Shown here: positions 6,545 to 16,144 of the stretch, in pieces
Numbering within the stretch: the stretch's first letter is position 1
Layout of the letters: every line of letters begins with the position of its first letter
Source: Novispirillum itersonii
GTDB lineage: Bacteria; Pseudomonadota; Alphaproteobacteria; Rhodospirillales; Rhodospirillaceae
Assembly (NCBI RefSeq): GCF_014205675.1
Contig: NZ_JACIIX010000002.1
Span: forward strand, 141,970-205,969
DNA: 64,000 bases
Direction: 5' to 3'
Notes under the pieces: generated by a model
Databases searched by the model: none
What the model was told of the DNA's origin: nothing
The model's input: the letters and a program-made list of their open reading frames with translations, nothing else
Program-made: the position numbers and the translations under genes

Positions 6545-9079
6545 ATGGACCTGTCTTCGCAAACCAGCCCGCTGCTGACCCCCGCCCTGATCTGCCTGGG
6601 TGCCGCCCCGGCGGACAAGGGGGCTGCCATCGCCGCCGCCTGCCAGCTGCTGATCGATGCCGGATACGTTGCCCCCGGCTTCACCGCCAGTGTTCTGCGG
6701 CGGGAGCAGGTGGCCAACACCTTCCTCGGGCACGGGGTGGCGATCCCCCATGGCATGGTGGAAGACCGGGCGCTGGTGCTGAAGGACGGTATTGCCATCG
6801 TGCAGGTGCCGGGCGGCGTGGAATGGAATGCCGGGCAGTCGGCCCGGCTGGTGGTGGCGATTGCCGCCCGTTCCGATACCCATATCGCCGTGCTGCGGCG
6901 TCTGACCCGGCTGTTGCAGGATGAGGCCGGTCTGGCCGCCCTGTGTGAAACCCGTGATCCCGCCGCCCTGCTGTCTGCCCTGAATGACGCCCCGCCCATC
7001 GCCCCGGCCGCCACGGGCCCGGCGACGGATCTGGGTGACGGGTCCGCCCGGTTTGACTGGGTGGTCGATTATCCGACCGGCCTGCATGCCCGCCCGGCGT
7101 CGGCGTGGGTGGAAGCCGTCCGGCCCTTTGCCGCGCAGGTGCAGGTGCGCAGCGGAGACCGGGTCGGCGATGCCAAGGCGCTGGTGTCGCTGCTGCAACT
7201 GGGGCTGTCCTGCGGCGATGCGGTGGTGGTCTCGGCGGAGGGCCGTGATGCGGTGGCGGCGGTGGCAAAGCTGAAGAGTGTGATCACCGGCCTGAGTGCG
7301 CAGGAAAAGGCTGATGCCGCCGCTGCGGCCCGCAAGGTGGCCCCGGTGGAGGCAGGCTGGACTCCGCCGTCGGCCCTGCCGGTGATTGCCGGTCTGCCCG
7401 CCAGCCCCGGTCTGGCGCTGGCCCCGGTGCATGTGCTGCTGCCGGTGGATGCGGCGGTGCCGGACCATCCGGTGTCGCTGACCGAAGGCGGTGCCCTGCT
7501 GGATGATGCCCTGACCGCCACCCGCCAGCAGCTGCGGGCGCTGGCCGATGATACCGGGCGCCGTCTGGGCGCGGCGGAGGCCGGAATTTTCACCGCACAG
7601 GCGGAACTGCTGAACGACACCGATCTGATCACCCTGACCTGTCAGCTGATGGTGGAAGGCCATGGGGTGGCGTGGGCCTGGCACGAGGCGATTGAGCGTA
7701 AGGCGGGCAGCCTTGCCGCACTGGGCAATCCGGTGCTGGCCGCCCGGGCCGCCGATCTGCGCGATGTCGGCCGCCGGGTGCTGGCCCGTATCGATCCGGC
7801 GCTGGGGGCGTCGTCGCTGGCGACCCTGCCGGAAACCCCGTTCATTCTGGTCGCCCCCGACCTGTCACCGTCGGACACTGCGGCGCTGGACATGAACCGG
7901 GTGGTCGGTCTGGCCACCGCCCATGGCGGCCCGACCTCCCACACCGCCATTCTGGCCCGCACGCTGGGGCTTCCGGCGCTGGTGGCCGGGGGGGCGGCGC
8001 TGCTGGATCTGCCGTCCGGCACCCCGGTGATCCTCGACGGTCAGGGCGGGCGGCTGTACCTCAACCCCGGGGCCGCCGACACCGCGTCGGCGGAGCGCTG
8101 GCGGCAGGACCGGCTGGCCCGGCAGGAGCGCGAGGCCGGAGAACGCGGCCTGCCTGCCCGCACCACCGATGGCCATACCGTTGAAATCGCCGCCAACATC
8201 AACAGTGCCGATCAGGTGGCGATGGCGGTGGCGCAGGGGGCGGAAGGCGTCGGCCTGATGCGCACCGAGTTCCTGTTCCTCGAACGCGGGGCGACCCCGG
8301 ATGAGGAGGAACAGTATGCCGCCTACCGGGCGATGGCGCAGGCGCTGGACGGCAGGCCGCTGATCGTGCGGGCGCTGGATATCGGCGGTGACAAGCAGGT
8401 GGCCCACCTGAACCTGCCGAAGGAAGACAACCCCTTCCTTGGGGTGCGCGGGGCGCGTCTGCTGCTGCGCCGTCTGGATCTGCTGGAACCGCAGATGCGG
8501 GCTCTGTACCGCGCCGCCCGCGATGGCGGGGCGCTGTCGGTGATGTTCCCGATGATCACCAGCGTCGAGGAAATTCAGGCCCTGACCGCCCTGTGTGAGC
8601 GGATCCGGGGTGAACTGAACGCCCCGAAGGTGCCGCTGGGCATCATGGTGGAGGTTCCGGCGGCGGCGGTGCAGGCCGATGTGCTGGCCCGCCATGTCGA
8701 TTTCTTCTCGATCGGCACCAACGACCTGACCCAGTACACGCTGGCGATTGACCGTCAGCACCCGGATCTGGCGGCGGAGGCCGACAGCCTGCATCCGGCG
8801 GTGCTGCGTCTGATCCGCCAGACGGTGGAGGGGGCCTCCCGCCATGGCCGCTGGGTCGGCGTCTGCGGCGGCATCGCCGGGGATCCGTTCGGGGCCGCCC
8901 TGCTGACCGGCCTTGGCGTGCAGGAACTGTCGATGACCCCGCGTGATATTCCGGCGGTGAAGGCCCGGCTGCGCCATTCGGCACAGGCGGATCTGACGGC
9001 GCTGGCCCTGCGGGCCCTGAGCTGTGAGACGGCGGCGGATGTGCGGGCGCTGGACGGTGCCGCCGGGGGGCAGTCATGA
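6545..9079 (+). CDS. fruB: Fructose PTS multiphosphoryl transfer protein (IIA-HPr-EI)
   Basis: An 844-residue cytoplasmic fusion that carries phosphate from PEP to the membrane fructose permease. The frame is open from 6440, but GAGGAAG at 6534-6540 and the domain start favour the ATG at 6545. A fructose-type IIA domain occupies about 1-150, with His69 in AIPHG. HPr occupies about 170-255, with His181 in GLHARPA. Enzyme I occupies about 280-844, with His466 in GGPTSHTAIL, a PEP-binding barrel and the C-terminal VCGGIAGDP. All three phosphorylation sites are intact. It is the first gene of the operon and overlaps fruK by four bases. The order matches the Rhodobacter fructose system. Confidence 0.95.
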   Translation: MDLSSQTSPLLTPALICLGAAPADKGAAIAAACQLLIDAGYVAPGFTASVLRREQVANTFLGHGVAIPHGMVEDRALVLKDGIAIVQVPGGVEWNAGQSARLVVAIAARSDTHIAVLRRLTRLLQDEAGLAALCETRDPAALLSALNDAPPIAPAATGPATDLGDGSARFDWVVDYPTGLHARPASAWVEAVRPFAAQVQVRSGDRVGDAKALVSLLQLGLSCGDAVVVSAEGRDAVAAVAKLKSVITGLSAQEKADAAAAARKVAPVEAGWTPPSALPVIAGLPASPGLALAPVHVLLPVDAAVPDHPVSLTEGGALLDDALTATRQQLRALADDTGRRLGAAEAGIFTAQAELLNDTDLITLTCQLMVEGHGVAWAWHEAIERKAGSLAALGNPVLAARAADLRDVGRRVLARIDPALGASSLATLPETPFILVAPDLSPSDTAALDMNRVVGLATAHGGPTSHTAILARTLGLPALVAGGAALLDLPSGTPVILDGQGGRLYLNPGAADTASAERWRQDRLARQEREAGERGLPARTTDGHTVEIAANINSADQVAMAVAQGAEGVGLMRTEFLFLERGATPDEEEQYAAYRAMAQALDGRPLIVRALDIGGDKQVAHLNLPKEDNPFLGVRGARLLLRRLDLLEPQMRALYRAARDGGALSVMFPMITSVEEIQALTALCERIRGELNAPKVPLGIMVEVPAAAVQADVLARHVDFFSIGTNDLTQYTLAIDRQHPDLAAEADSLHPAVLRLIRQTVEGASRHGRWVGVCGGIAGDPFGAALLTGLGVQELSMTPRDIPAVKARLRHSAQADLTALALRALSCETAADVRALDGAAGGQS

Positions 9080-10032
9080 GTCCCGGCCCCTCCGTCATCA
9101 CCGTGACCCTGAACCCGGCGATTGACCAGACCATCACGCTGGACCGGCTGTCGGTCGGCCATGTGCAGCGTGCCAAGGCGGTGCAGCACAACGCCGGGGG
9201 CAAAGGGGTGAATGTCGCCGGTTGCCTCGCCGACTGGGGGGTGCCGGTGGCGGCCACCGGCTTTCTCGGGGCCGACAATCAGGCCCCGTTTACCGCGTTC
9301 CTCGATGCCAAGGGGATTGCCGATCACTTCATCCGGGTGCCGGGGGAGACCCGCACCAACATCAAGATCGCCGATCTGTCGGCGGGGGACACCACGGATA
9401 TCAACCTGCCCGGCCTGACCGCCAGCGGTACGCACTGGGCTGCCCTGACCAAGGGGCTGTCGCAGATGGTTCCGGCGGGGGCGCTGGTGGTGCTGGGTGG
9501 CAGTCTGCCGCCGGGACTGCCGGACCATGCCTATGCTGATCTCTGTGATCTGCTGACGGCTGCCGGAGCGCGGGTGGTGCTGGATACCAGCGGGGCTCCG
9601 CTGACGGCGGCGCTGGCCTCGGCCGGGGCAAAGCCGTGGTGCATCAAACCCAACCGGGCGGAACTGGAAGGCTGGGCCGGGCGGCCGCTGCCGGACCGGG
9701 CGGCGCTGCTGGATGCGGCGGCGGATCTGCTGGCGCTGGGGCTGGGGCAGGTGGTGATCTCGCTGGGGGCGGACGGGGCGCTGTTCATCGACGGCGGGCA
9801 GGCGGTGCAGGTCCGGCTGCCGCCGGTGCAGGCGGTCAGCACCGTCGGGGCCGGGGATGCCATGGTGGCGGGCCTGACCGCCGCCGCGCTGGCCGGTCTG
9901 CCGCTGGAGCAGACGGCGCGTCTGGCGGCGGCCTTTGCCTGCGCCAAGCTGGCGCAGGTCGGGCCGCATCTGCCGGAGCGGACGGTGGTGGAGGCCCTTG
10001 CCGCCGCCGCCGAGACAACCGTTCTGGCCTGA
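9076..10032 (+). CDS. fruK: 1-phosphofructokinase
   Basis: A 318-residue pfkB-family kinase that converts the fructose 1-phosphate delivered by FruA to fructose 1,6-bisphosphate with ATP. The N-terminal VTLNPAIDQT, the substrate-loop GGKGVNVA and the C-terminal GAGD (258-261, Asp261 being the expected catalytic base) are all present. It overlaps the end of fruB by four bases (ATGA), so translation is probably coupled. Its position between fruB and fruA distinguishes it from other pfkB sugar kinases. Confidence 0.95.
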   Translation: MSPGPSVITVTLNPAIDQTITLDRLSVGHVQRAKAVQHNAGGKGVNVAGCLADWGVPVAATGFLGADNQAPFTAFLDAKGIADHFIRVPGETRTNIKIADLSAGDTTDINLPGLTASGTHWAALTKGLSQMVPAGALVVLGGSLPPGLPDHAYADLCDLLTAAGARVVLDTSGAPLTAALASAGAKPWCIKPNRAELEGWAGRPLPDRAALLDAAADLLALGLGQVVISLGADGALFIDGGQAVQVRLPPVQAVSTVGAGDAMVAGLTAAALAGLPLEQTARLAAAFACAKLAQVGPHLPERTVVEALAAAAETTVLA

Positions 10033-10116
10033 GCGGCCGGGTTCAGTCTTTGGGATAACAGACGGGCAAAGCCCATTCGGGGAAAACGGCGGGGATCCCC
10101 CCGTCAGGAGGAAACC

Positions 10117-11850
10117 ATGACCACCATTCTTGCTGTCATCAACGCCGGGCCGAAAGCGACGCTCGGTGTACTGGCCAGCGAGGCGCTGCGCAAGGCCGCG
10201 TCCGCCGCCGGGCTGTCCCTGCATGTGGAACTCAGTGGCGGCGGTGCCGTCAGCACCCCGTTTTCCGGCGCGGCGCTGGCGTCCGCCACCGGAGTGATCC
10301 TTGTCGGGGCCGATGCCGGGGATGCCAGCCGGTTCGCCGGTCTGCCGGTCGTCACCGTGCGGGTGGACGACGTTCTGGCCGATGCGGCGGCGGTGCTGGC
10401 GCGCCTTCCGGCGCCTGTCCCGGCGGCTGTTACCGCGCCGGCGGCGCTGCGGCTGGTGGCGATCACCTCCTGCCCGACCGGGATTGCCCATACCTTTATG
10501 GCGGCGGAAGGGATTACCGCCGCCGCACAGGCCCTCGGCCATGCGGTCAAGGTGGAAACACAGGGCTCGGTCGGGGCGCAGAACACCCTGACGGCGCAGG
10601 AGATTGCGGCGGCGGATCTGGTGATCATCGCCGCCGATACGCAGGTGGACCTGACCCGGTTTCAGGGCAAGCGGGTCTATCAGACCGGCACCAAACCGGC
10701 GATCAACGACGGTAAGGCCCTGATCGCCAAAGCGGCGGCGGAGGCCAGCGTGCTGTCCGGGCAGGCCGATGGGACGACACAGCATGTGGCGCTGACCGAC
10801 AGTGTCGCCGCCGCCAAGGCGGACCTGAATGCCCAGCGCAGCGGCCCGTACAAGCACCTGATGACCGGTGTGTCGTTCATGCTGCCGTTTGTGGTCACCG
10901 GCGGGCTGCTGATTGCCATCGCTTTCGCGCTGGGCGGCATTTACGCCTTTGACGAACAGTACAAGGGCACGCTGGCCTATACCCTGTTCACTATCGGGGC
11001 CAAGGGTGGTTTCGCGCTGATGGTCCCGGCACTGGCCGGGTATATCGCCTATTCCATCGCCAACCGCCCCGGCATTGCGCCGGGCATGATCGGCGGGATG
11101 ATTGCCGCCAATATCGGGGCCGGGTTCCTCGGCGGGATCGCCGCCGGGTTCATCGCCGGATATGGCGTTGAGTTCCTCAACCGTCACATCCGCCTGCACC
11201 GCAACCTTGAAGGCCTGAAGCCGGTACTGATCCTGCCGATCCTCGGGTCGCTGCTGACCGGTCTGCTGATGGTCTATGTCATCGGCACCCCGGTGGCCAG
11301 CCTGCTGGCGGCGCTGACCGAGTGGCTGAAGAACATGCAGGGCAGCAGTGCCGTGCTGCTGGGCGTGCTGCTGGGGGCGATGATGGCCTTCGACATGGGC
11401 GGCCCGGTCAACAAGGCGGCCTATGCCTTCTCCACCAGCCTTGTCGGCACCGGCGTCTATATGCCGATGGCGGCGGCGATGGCGGCCGGGATGACCCCGC
11501 CGCTGGGCATCGCGCTGGCGACCCTGCTGTTCAAGGACCGTTTCACCACCGATGAGCGCGAGGCCGGAAAGGCGGCGGCGGTGCTGGGCATTTCCTTCAT
11601 CACCGAAGGGGCGATCCCCTTCGCGGCCAAGGATCCGCTGCGGGTGATTCCGGCGCTGATCGCCGGGTCGGCACTGGCCGGGGCGATTTCGATGGCCTTC
11701 GCGGTGGAGCTGAAGGTGCCGCACGGCGGGATTTTCGTGCTGCCGATCCCCAACGCGGTGACCCATCTGGGCGGCTATGTGCTGGCCTTGGTGGCCGGAA
11801 CGGTGGTGACGGCGGTGCTGCTGCGCCTGCTGAAGAAGAAAGCGGCCTGA
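10117..11850 (+). CDS. fruA: Fructose PTS permease, IIB'-IIB-IIC
   Basis: A 577-residue membrane permease that imports fructose and phosphorylates it at C1. The first ~100 residues are a IIB-like domain without the active cysteine (INAGPKAT in its place). The true IIB domain follows with Cys119 in SCPTGIAHT. The IIC domain begins near residue 245 with several membrane helices and carries GGPVNKAAY. The duplicated, inactive IIB' domain is also known in enteric FruA. AGGAGGAAA just upstream of the ATG is a strong ribosome site. An 84-base gap separates it from fruK, still in the same operon. Confidence 0.95.
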   Translation: MTTILAVINAGPKATLGVLASEALRKAASAAGLSLHVELSGGGAVSTPFSGAALASATGVILVGADAGDASRFAGLPVVTVRVDDVLADAAAVLARLPAPVPAAVTAPAALRLVAITSCPTGIAHTFMAAEGITAAAQALGHAVKVETQGSVGAQNTLTAQEIAAADLVIIAADTQVDLTRFQGKRVYQTGTKPAINDGKALIAKAAAEASVLSGQADGTTQHVALTDSVAAAKADLNAQRSGPYKHLMTGVSFMLPFVVTGGLLIAIAFALGGIYAFDEQYKGTLAYTLFTIGAKGGFALMVPALAGYIAYSIANRPGIAPGMIGGMIAANIGAGFLGGIAAGFIAGYGVEFLNRHIRLHRNLEGLKPVLILPILGSLLTGLLMVYVIGTPVASLLAALTEWLKNMQGSSAVLLGVLLGAMMAFDMGGPVNKAAYAFSTSLVGTGVYMPMAAAMAAGMTPPLGIALATLLFKDRFTTDEREAGKAAAVLGISFITEGAIPFAAKDPLRVIPALIAGSALAGAISMAFAVELKVPHGGIFVLPIPNAVTHLGGYVLALVAGTVVTAVLLRLLKKKAA

Positions 11851-11873
11851 AGCGTACTGTGATGGTTGAAAAT

Positions 11874-11910
11874 GGGGCGGGGACCGGTGGTTCCCGCCCC
11901 GTTTGCCTTT
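11874..11910. terminator. Bidirectional terminator between fruA and the NnrS gene
   Basis: GGGGCGGG (11874-11881) pairs with CCCGCCCC (11893-11900). T-rich sequence follows on the plus strand, and CATTTTC follows on the minus strand, so both converging operons could end here. Confidence 0.75.
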
Positions 11911-11933
11911 CAGAATCCCTGCCAGAATTCCTT

Positions 11934-13139
11934 TCAGCCGCAGCCGCTGTCAGGCCCGCGTGGGGTCAGCAGCAGGGGCAGGTACAGCCGCAGCCAGCCG
12001 CCCAGCGCCAGCGCCCACAGGGTGGCGGCGGGCCAGTAGGGCGGGCCGGGGGGATGCGGCATCAGCCCGGCATCGGGCAGCACCCGGGCGGCGGCGGCCC
12101 CGGCGGTCAGCAGCAGCAGGGCAGGCACCGTGCGGGGAAAGGGCAGGGAGCGCCCGGTGTGGAACAGCCCGGCGATGGAAAACACCATCAGCACCCCCAT
12201 CCCCAGCCCGCCGATCAGGGCAACATGCAGCCCGGCCACCGGGGGCGGCGGCAGCCCCAACCCGGCGGCTCCGGTCAGGATCAGGCCGGTTCCGGCCCCG
12301 GCGCTGCTCAGGCACAGGCCCCACAGCTCCGGGCGGCGGAACTCCGGGCCGACAAAGGTTTCGCCACAGCGGTCAAGGAAGGCGGCCCCGGCGGCAATCA
12401 GCAGATAGGCCGACACCGCCGGAGACATCCCGGCCAGCGACGCCGCCAGACACAGGGCGGTCAGGCCGGGGGCAAGGGAAATCCGCCCCGGATGCGGCCG
12501 GAACGGCGTGGTGGTTTCGCCGGGATCAAGGCACAGATTGGTCACCGGTACCGAGACCCGCGCCAGCACCAGCCCCAGCAGCCCGAGGTAACTGAGGCTT
12601 ACGGCCCACAGGGCGGAACGGCTGAGATCCTCCTGACCGCTGGCCAGTCCCCAGCGCAGGGCGGCGGCGGCCCCGGCCAGCACCGCCAGCCACAGAAGCA
12701 CCGCCCGGGCGCGGTCCGGGTGCCGCCGCCACCCCTGACCGGCCTGCCAGATCAGGGCGGCCAGCCACGCCAGATCCGCCAGTCCTGACAGCCAGCCGAG
12801 AGGGGAGGACCCGATCAGCCCGGCCAGCCGCCCGACCGCCCACAGCAGGGCCAGAGTGCCCAGCCTGCGGCCCTGCCAGCGCGGGATGCCGGTCCATTCC
12901 GGCAGGGCGGTGGTCAGGAAGCCGATCAGCGCCGCCCCGAAGGTGCCGAGCAGCATTTCGCTGCCATGCCACAGGGATGGGGAGATCCGGCTGGCGGGCA
13001 GCGACAGCCCCGCGGCCACCACCCACAGCAGCGGCCACAGCGCCCCGTGCAGGGCGGCCAGCGGAAAGAACAGGCGCAATCCTTCCCGGCTGAGACGCCG
13101 GAAGAGGTCCGGTTGCAGGGGCGGGGGGCAGGAGGTCAT
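11934..13139 (-). CDS. nnrS: NnrS-family multi-pass haem/copper membrane protein
   Basis: A 401-residue protein with about ten to twelve hydrophobic helices. Family features are WHGSEMLLGTFGAALIGFL near the N-terminus, ending in LPEWTG, and the conserved HVALIGGLGMGVLM followed by LFHTGR near the C-terminus, with histidines placed as in NnrS. Characterised NnrS proteins bind haem and copper and help cells tolerate nitric oxide under low oxygen; the biochemical activity is unclear. This is the last gene of the operon and overlaps the ATPase gene by four bases. The FNR/DNR-type box upstream of the operon fits NnrS, which is normally under such regulators. Confidence 0.85.
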   Translation of the reverse strand: MTSCPPPLQPDLFRRLSREGLRLFFPLAALHGALWPLLWVVAAGLSLPASRISPSLWHGSEMLLGTFGAALIGFLTTALPEWTGIPRWQGRRLGTLALLWAVGRLAGLIGSSPLGWLSGLADLAWLAALIWQAGQGWRRHPDRARAVLLWLAVLAGAAAALRWGLASGQEDLSRSALWAVSLSYLGLLGLVLARVSVPVTNLCLDPGETTTPFRPHPGRISLAPGLTALCLAASLAGMSPAVSAYLLIAAGAAFLDRCGETFVGPEFRRPELWGLCLSSAGAGTGLILTGAAGLGLPPPPVAGLHVALIGGLGMGVLMVFSIAGLFHTGRSLPFPRTVPALLLLTAGAAAARVLPDAGLMPHPPGPPYWPAATLWALALGGWLRLYLPLLLTPRGPDSGCG

Positions 13140-13888
13140 GGCAGGCGCCGTTCATCAAGGTCATTGAGATGGGCGAATAGGGGGGAGGACGACAGGGCCG
13201 CGCGGACAAAGGCGAACACCGCGCCGTCGTCGCGCTGGCCGGGCTGACCCGGCGGGCGGCATTCGCCGGTCAGGCCGCGCCCGTCCGGGTTCATCACCAC
13301 AATGCGGTGGGCGATGCGGGCGGCTTCCTGAAGGTCGTGGGTGATGAACAGGGCGGCAAAGCGGGCGGTGGCCGCCGCGTCGGTCACCAGATCCTGCATC
13401 CGCCGCTTCAGGGCCGGATCAAGGGCGGTGAACGGTTCGTCAAACAGGATCACCGGCGGGCCATCGGCCAGAGCCCGGGCAATGGCGGTGCGCTGCCGCA
13501 TGCCGCCGGACAGTTCCGCCGGATAGCGGTCCAGATCCTCCGGCAGCAGGGCGACCTGCCGGGCCACCGCCTCCACCCTGCTCCGGCGGTCCCGGCGGGG
13601 CACCCCGGACAGGCGCAGGGGGAGGGCGATGTTATCGGCGGCGGTGGCCCATGGCAGCAGCCGGGGATCCTGAAACACCATGCCGCACCGGCCGCCGGGA
13701 AGATCCCGGTGGCCGCGCAGCGGGGCCAGCACCCCGGCGGCGATATGGGCAAGGGTGCTTTTGCCGCAGCCGGAGGGTCCGGCAAGGGCCACCACCTCGC
13801 CCGGGTTCACCGTCAGGCTGATGCCGTCAAGGATGGTCCGGCCGAGAAAGGCGTGGCCGATGCCGGTCAGGGTCAGGGCTGCCGCCAT
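13136..13888 (-). CDS. ABC transporter ATPase, nitrate/sulfonate/taurine type
   Basis: A 250-residue nucleotide-binding subunit. Walker A is GPSGCGKST, the Q-loop is VFQDPRLLPW, the signature is LSGGMRQRTAIARAL and Walker B is VILFDEPFTALD. The sequence is closest to the SsuB/TauB/NrtD class. The gene begins on the stop codon of the TonB receptor (TGATG) and overlaps the NnrS gene by four bases, so all three are probably translationally coupled. With the permease and binding protein it makes a complete inner-membrane importer. Confidence 0.92.
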   Translation of the reverse strand: MAAALTLTGIGHAFLGRTILDGISLTVNPGEVVALAGPSGCGKSTLAHIAAGVLAPLRGHRDLPGGRCGMVFQDPRLLPWATAADNIALPLRLSGVPRRDRRSRVEAVARQVALLPEDLDRYPAELSGGMRQRTAIARALADGPPVILFDEPFTALDPALKRRMQDLVTDAAATARFAALFITHDLQEAARIAHRIVVMNPDGRGLTGECRPPGQPGQRDDGAVFAFVRAALSSSPLFAHLNDLDERRLP

Positions 13889-16116
13889 CAGAAGGTGGCC
13901 TTCAGCCCGGCGTAGAAGGACCGCCCGTCACCGGGCAGGTAGACCGCCTGTGTCGCCTGTGCGGCATCAACCACCAGCGTGGAGGCGGCATAGGCGGTGT
14001 CAAACAGGTTCCGCACCTCGCCGAACAGGCGGACGCTGTCGGTCAGCTGATATCCGGTGCGCAGGCTGACCACGGCATAGGGGTCGTTGTACAGGGTGTT
14101 CATGTTGTCCACCGGTGTTTTGACCGGGATCCAGTCCAGGTCCGACCCCACCGACCACGCCCCGGTCAGGGCGTAATTGACTGACAGCGACACCACATGC
14201 GGCGGGGCTCCGGCCAGCCGGTTGTTGCCGCGCAGCGGATCGTTGACGAAGCGGAATTCCTGAAGGGTGTAGCCAAGCCGGGCGTCCAGACCGTCACTCA
14301 GGCGGGCGGACAGCCCCAGCTCCAGCCCGCTGTGGCGGGTGTCCCCGGCATTGACCGCCCCCAGCGGTGCCCCGGTGGAATCGCGCAGGCTGAGCAGTTC
14401 GTTCTTCACCCACGCGGTATAGACGGTGCTGTCCACCGTGACCGCGCCGACCGGGCCGCGCCACCCGGCTTCCAGCGTGGTGGCGGTCTGGGCCTTCAGG
14501 TCCGGGGTCCGGTAGGCATCGGCCGCCAGCGCCGGGTTGCCGGGGGTCGGGCGGCCGGGGCTGCTGTTGGGGGTGCCGTTGACGGTTGCCAGCAGATCAT
14601 CGTGGGTCGGCGGCTCGAAACTGCGGCTGACGGCGGTGAACAGCCGGTGCCCGGCGGCGGGCTGCCAGCTCAGGCCCAGAGACGGGCTGACGGCGCTGTA
14701 GCTGCGGTCGTAACTGGTGGAGCGGGTGGGCACCGCCCCATCGGGCAGGGCCACCCCGGGATTGGCCGGATTGTAGGCCAGCGTTGGCCGGGTGGCGGCA
14801 CCGTAGATGTCTTCGCTGGTACGGGTGGCATAGGAATAGGTCAGCGACGGCGACAGGGTGAGGGTGTCTGTCACCGGCACATTGACGGTGCTGGTGGCGG
14901 ACAGGGTGGTGGCGTCCAGATCATTGCGGCCGAACAGCTGGCCCTTGCTGCCGGAGCGGTTGAGGTAATCGCTCCGCTCGGCGCTGCCGATCACATAGCG
15001 CAGGGTGGTTTCCACCAGCGGCAGATCATTCCCGCCGGGATCATAGGCATGGCGGGCGACAAGGGTGGCATCGCTGCCGCTGATCTCGCGGATGCCGGAG
15101 CTGACCGGAAACCGGAAGCTGTCCTCGGTGTTGGTGACGCCGACGGCGACATCAAACAGGTGGTCTCCGGTCTCGAAGGAGGTGCGGTTGCCGAAGCGGA
15201 CCTGTGTGGCCTCCCGCTGCGGGCGGTCGCGGCGGACATTGGGCCCGGCCTGCGTGGCGATGCCGCCGACGATCACCGGCCCGCCGTGCACCTGCTGCGG
15301 ATTGCTGTCCAGCCTCTGTTTCGTCAGCGGACCGGAAACGTCAAAGGCCAGATCGGTATAGCCAAGGAAGAAGCGGGTGCTGACATGGTCACTCAGCACT
15401 GCCCCGGCGTTCAGGTCGAAGGTGGTGCGGTCGCCGCTGTTGTGGTCGCGGTAACCGTCCCGGCGGGCGTGGGTCACCTGTGCCAGACCGTCAACGCCGT
15501 CGGCGCTGGCCCCGGAGCGGACCGAGGTGGCCAGATGCCCGTGGCTGCCGCCTTCAAGGGTGACGGTGTTGCCGGGATGGCTGCTGCCGGTGGGGGAAAC
15601 GGTGTTGATGGCCCCGCCCAGCACCGTCGCCCCCAGCCGGTTGGCGGTATAGCCCCGGTAGATCTCGGTGGTGGCCGCCGCCGCCGGGGTGGCGAACCCG
15701 GCAATGTAAGATCCATCGGCCCGGTTGAGCGGCAGGCCATCCTGAAGGGCGAGGATGCCGCGTTCCACCGGGTTCTGTTGCAGGCCGGAGCCCCGGATCT
15801 GGATCCGGGGCTGATCATTGCCGCCGAAGAAGGTCTGCACCACCACACCCGGCGTTCCCTTCAGGGCATCGGCGATGGTGCGGGTGGCGGTGTCGGGGTG
15901 GTCCTCCGGCCCGGTCACCGCCACCCCGCCGGGGATGGCCTGAAGCCGCCGGCGGGCGTCTTCCTCCGGCGTCGGGGCGGTGACGGTGACGGCAGGCAGG
16001 GCCACCGCCGCGCCGGGGGCGGCAGACTGGGCCAGCGCCGGGGCGGCGGACAGCAGGGATGGAACCGCTGCGGCGGAGGCCAGCAGCAGGGAACGCAGGG
16101 GCGGGCGAAAGGACAT
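13888..16116 (-). CDS. TonB-dependent outer-membrane receptor
   Basis: A 742-residue outer-membrane receptor for TonB-energised uptake of a metal chelate or similar ligand. The frame is open from 16257, but the signal peptide starts at the ATG at 16116 (MSFRPPLRSLLL, cleavage near APALAQ) with GAGG upstream. The mature protein has a TonB-box-like AVTVTAPTPEE, a plug domain with IRGSGLQQNPVERGI, and a long beta-barrel ending in phenylalanine (YAGLKATF), as is typical. It sits inside an ABC-importer operon, which suggests that one ligand is carried across both membranes. The family is broad, so the ligand is unknown. Confidence 0.9.
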   Translation of the reverse strand: MSFRPPLRSLLLASAAAVPSLLSAAPALAQSAAPGAAVALPAVTVTAPTPEEDARRRLQAIPGGVAVTGPEDHPDTATRTIADALKGTPGVVVQTFFGGNDQPRIQIRGSGLQQNPVERGILALQDGLPLNRADGSYIAGFATPAAAATTEIYRGYTANRLGATVLGGAINTVSPTGSSHPGNTVTLEGGSHGHLATSVRSGASADGVDGLAQVTHARRDGYRDHNSGDRTTFDLNAGAVLSDHVSTRFFLGYTDLAFDVSGPLTKQRLDSNPQQVHGGPVIVGGIATQAGPNVRRDRPQREATQVRFGNRTSFETGDHLFDVAVGVTNTEDSFRFPVSSGIREISGSDATLVARHAYDPGGNDLPLVETTLRYVIGSAERSDYLNRSGSKGQLFGRNDLDATTLSATSTVNVPVTDTLTLSPSLTYSYATRTSEDIYGAATRPTLAYNPANPGVALPDGAVPTRSTSYDRSYSAVSPSLGLSWQPAAGHRLFTAVSRSFEPPTHDDLLATVNGTPNSSPGRPTPGNPALAADAYRTPDLKAQTATTLEAGWRGPVGAVTVDSTVYTAWVKNELLSLRDSTGAPLGAVNAGDTRHSGLELGLSARLSDGLDARLGYTLQEFRFVNDPLRGNNRLAGAPPHVVSLSVNYALTGAWSVGSDLDWIPVKTPVDNMNTLYNDPYAVVSLRTGYQLTDSVRLFGEVRNLFDTAYAASTLVVDAAQATQAVYLPGDGRSFYAGLKATF

Positions 16117-16144
16117 CGCAAAACCTCGTATGAAGATCGGACTG

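Noticed and set aside
8755-11766. 1003-residue minus-strand ORF
   Set aside because: It is antisense to the fru operon, rich in Gln/Arg/His/Gly with no family features; a product of GC-rich codon bias.
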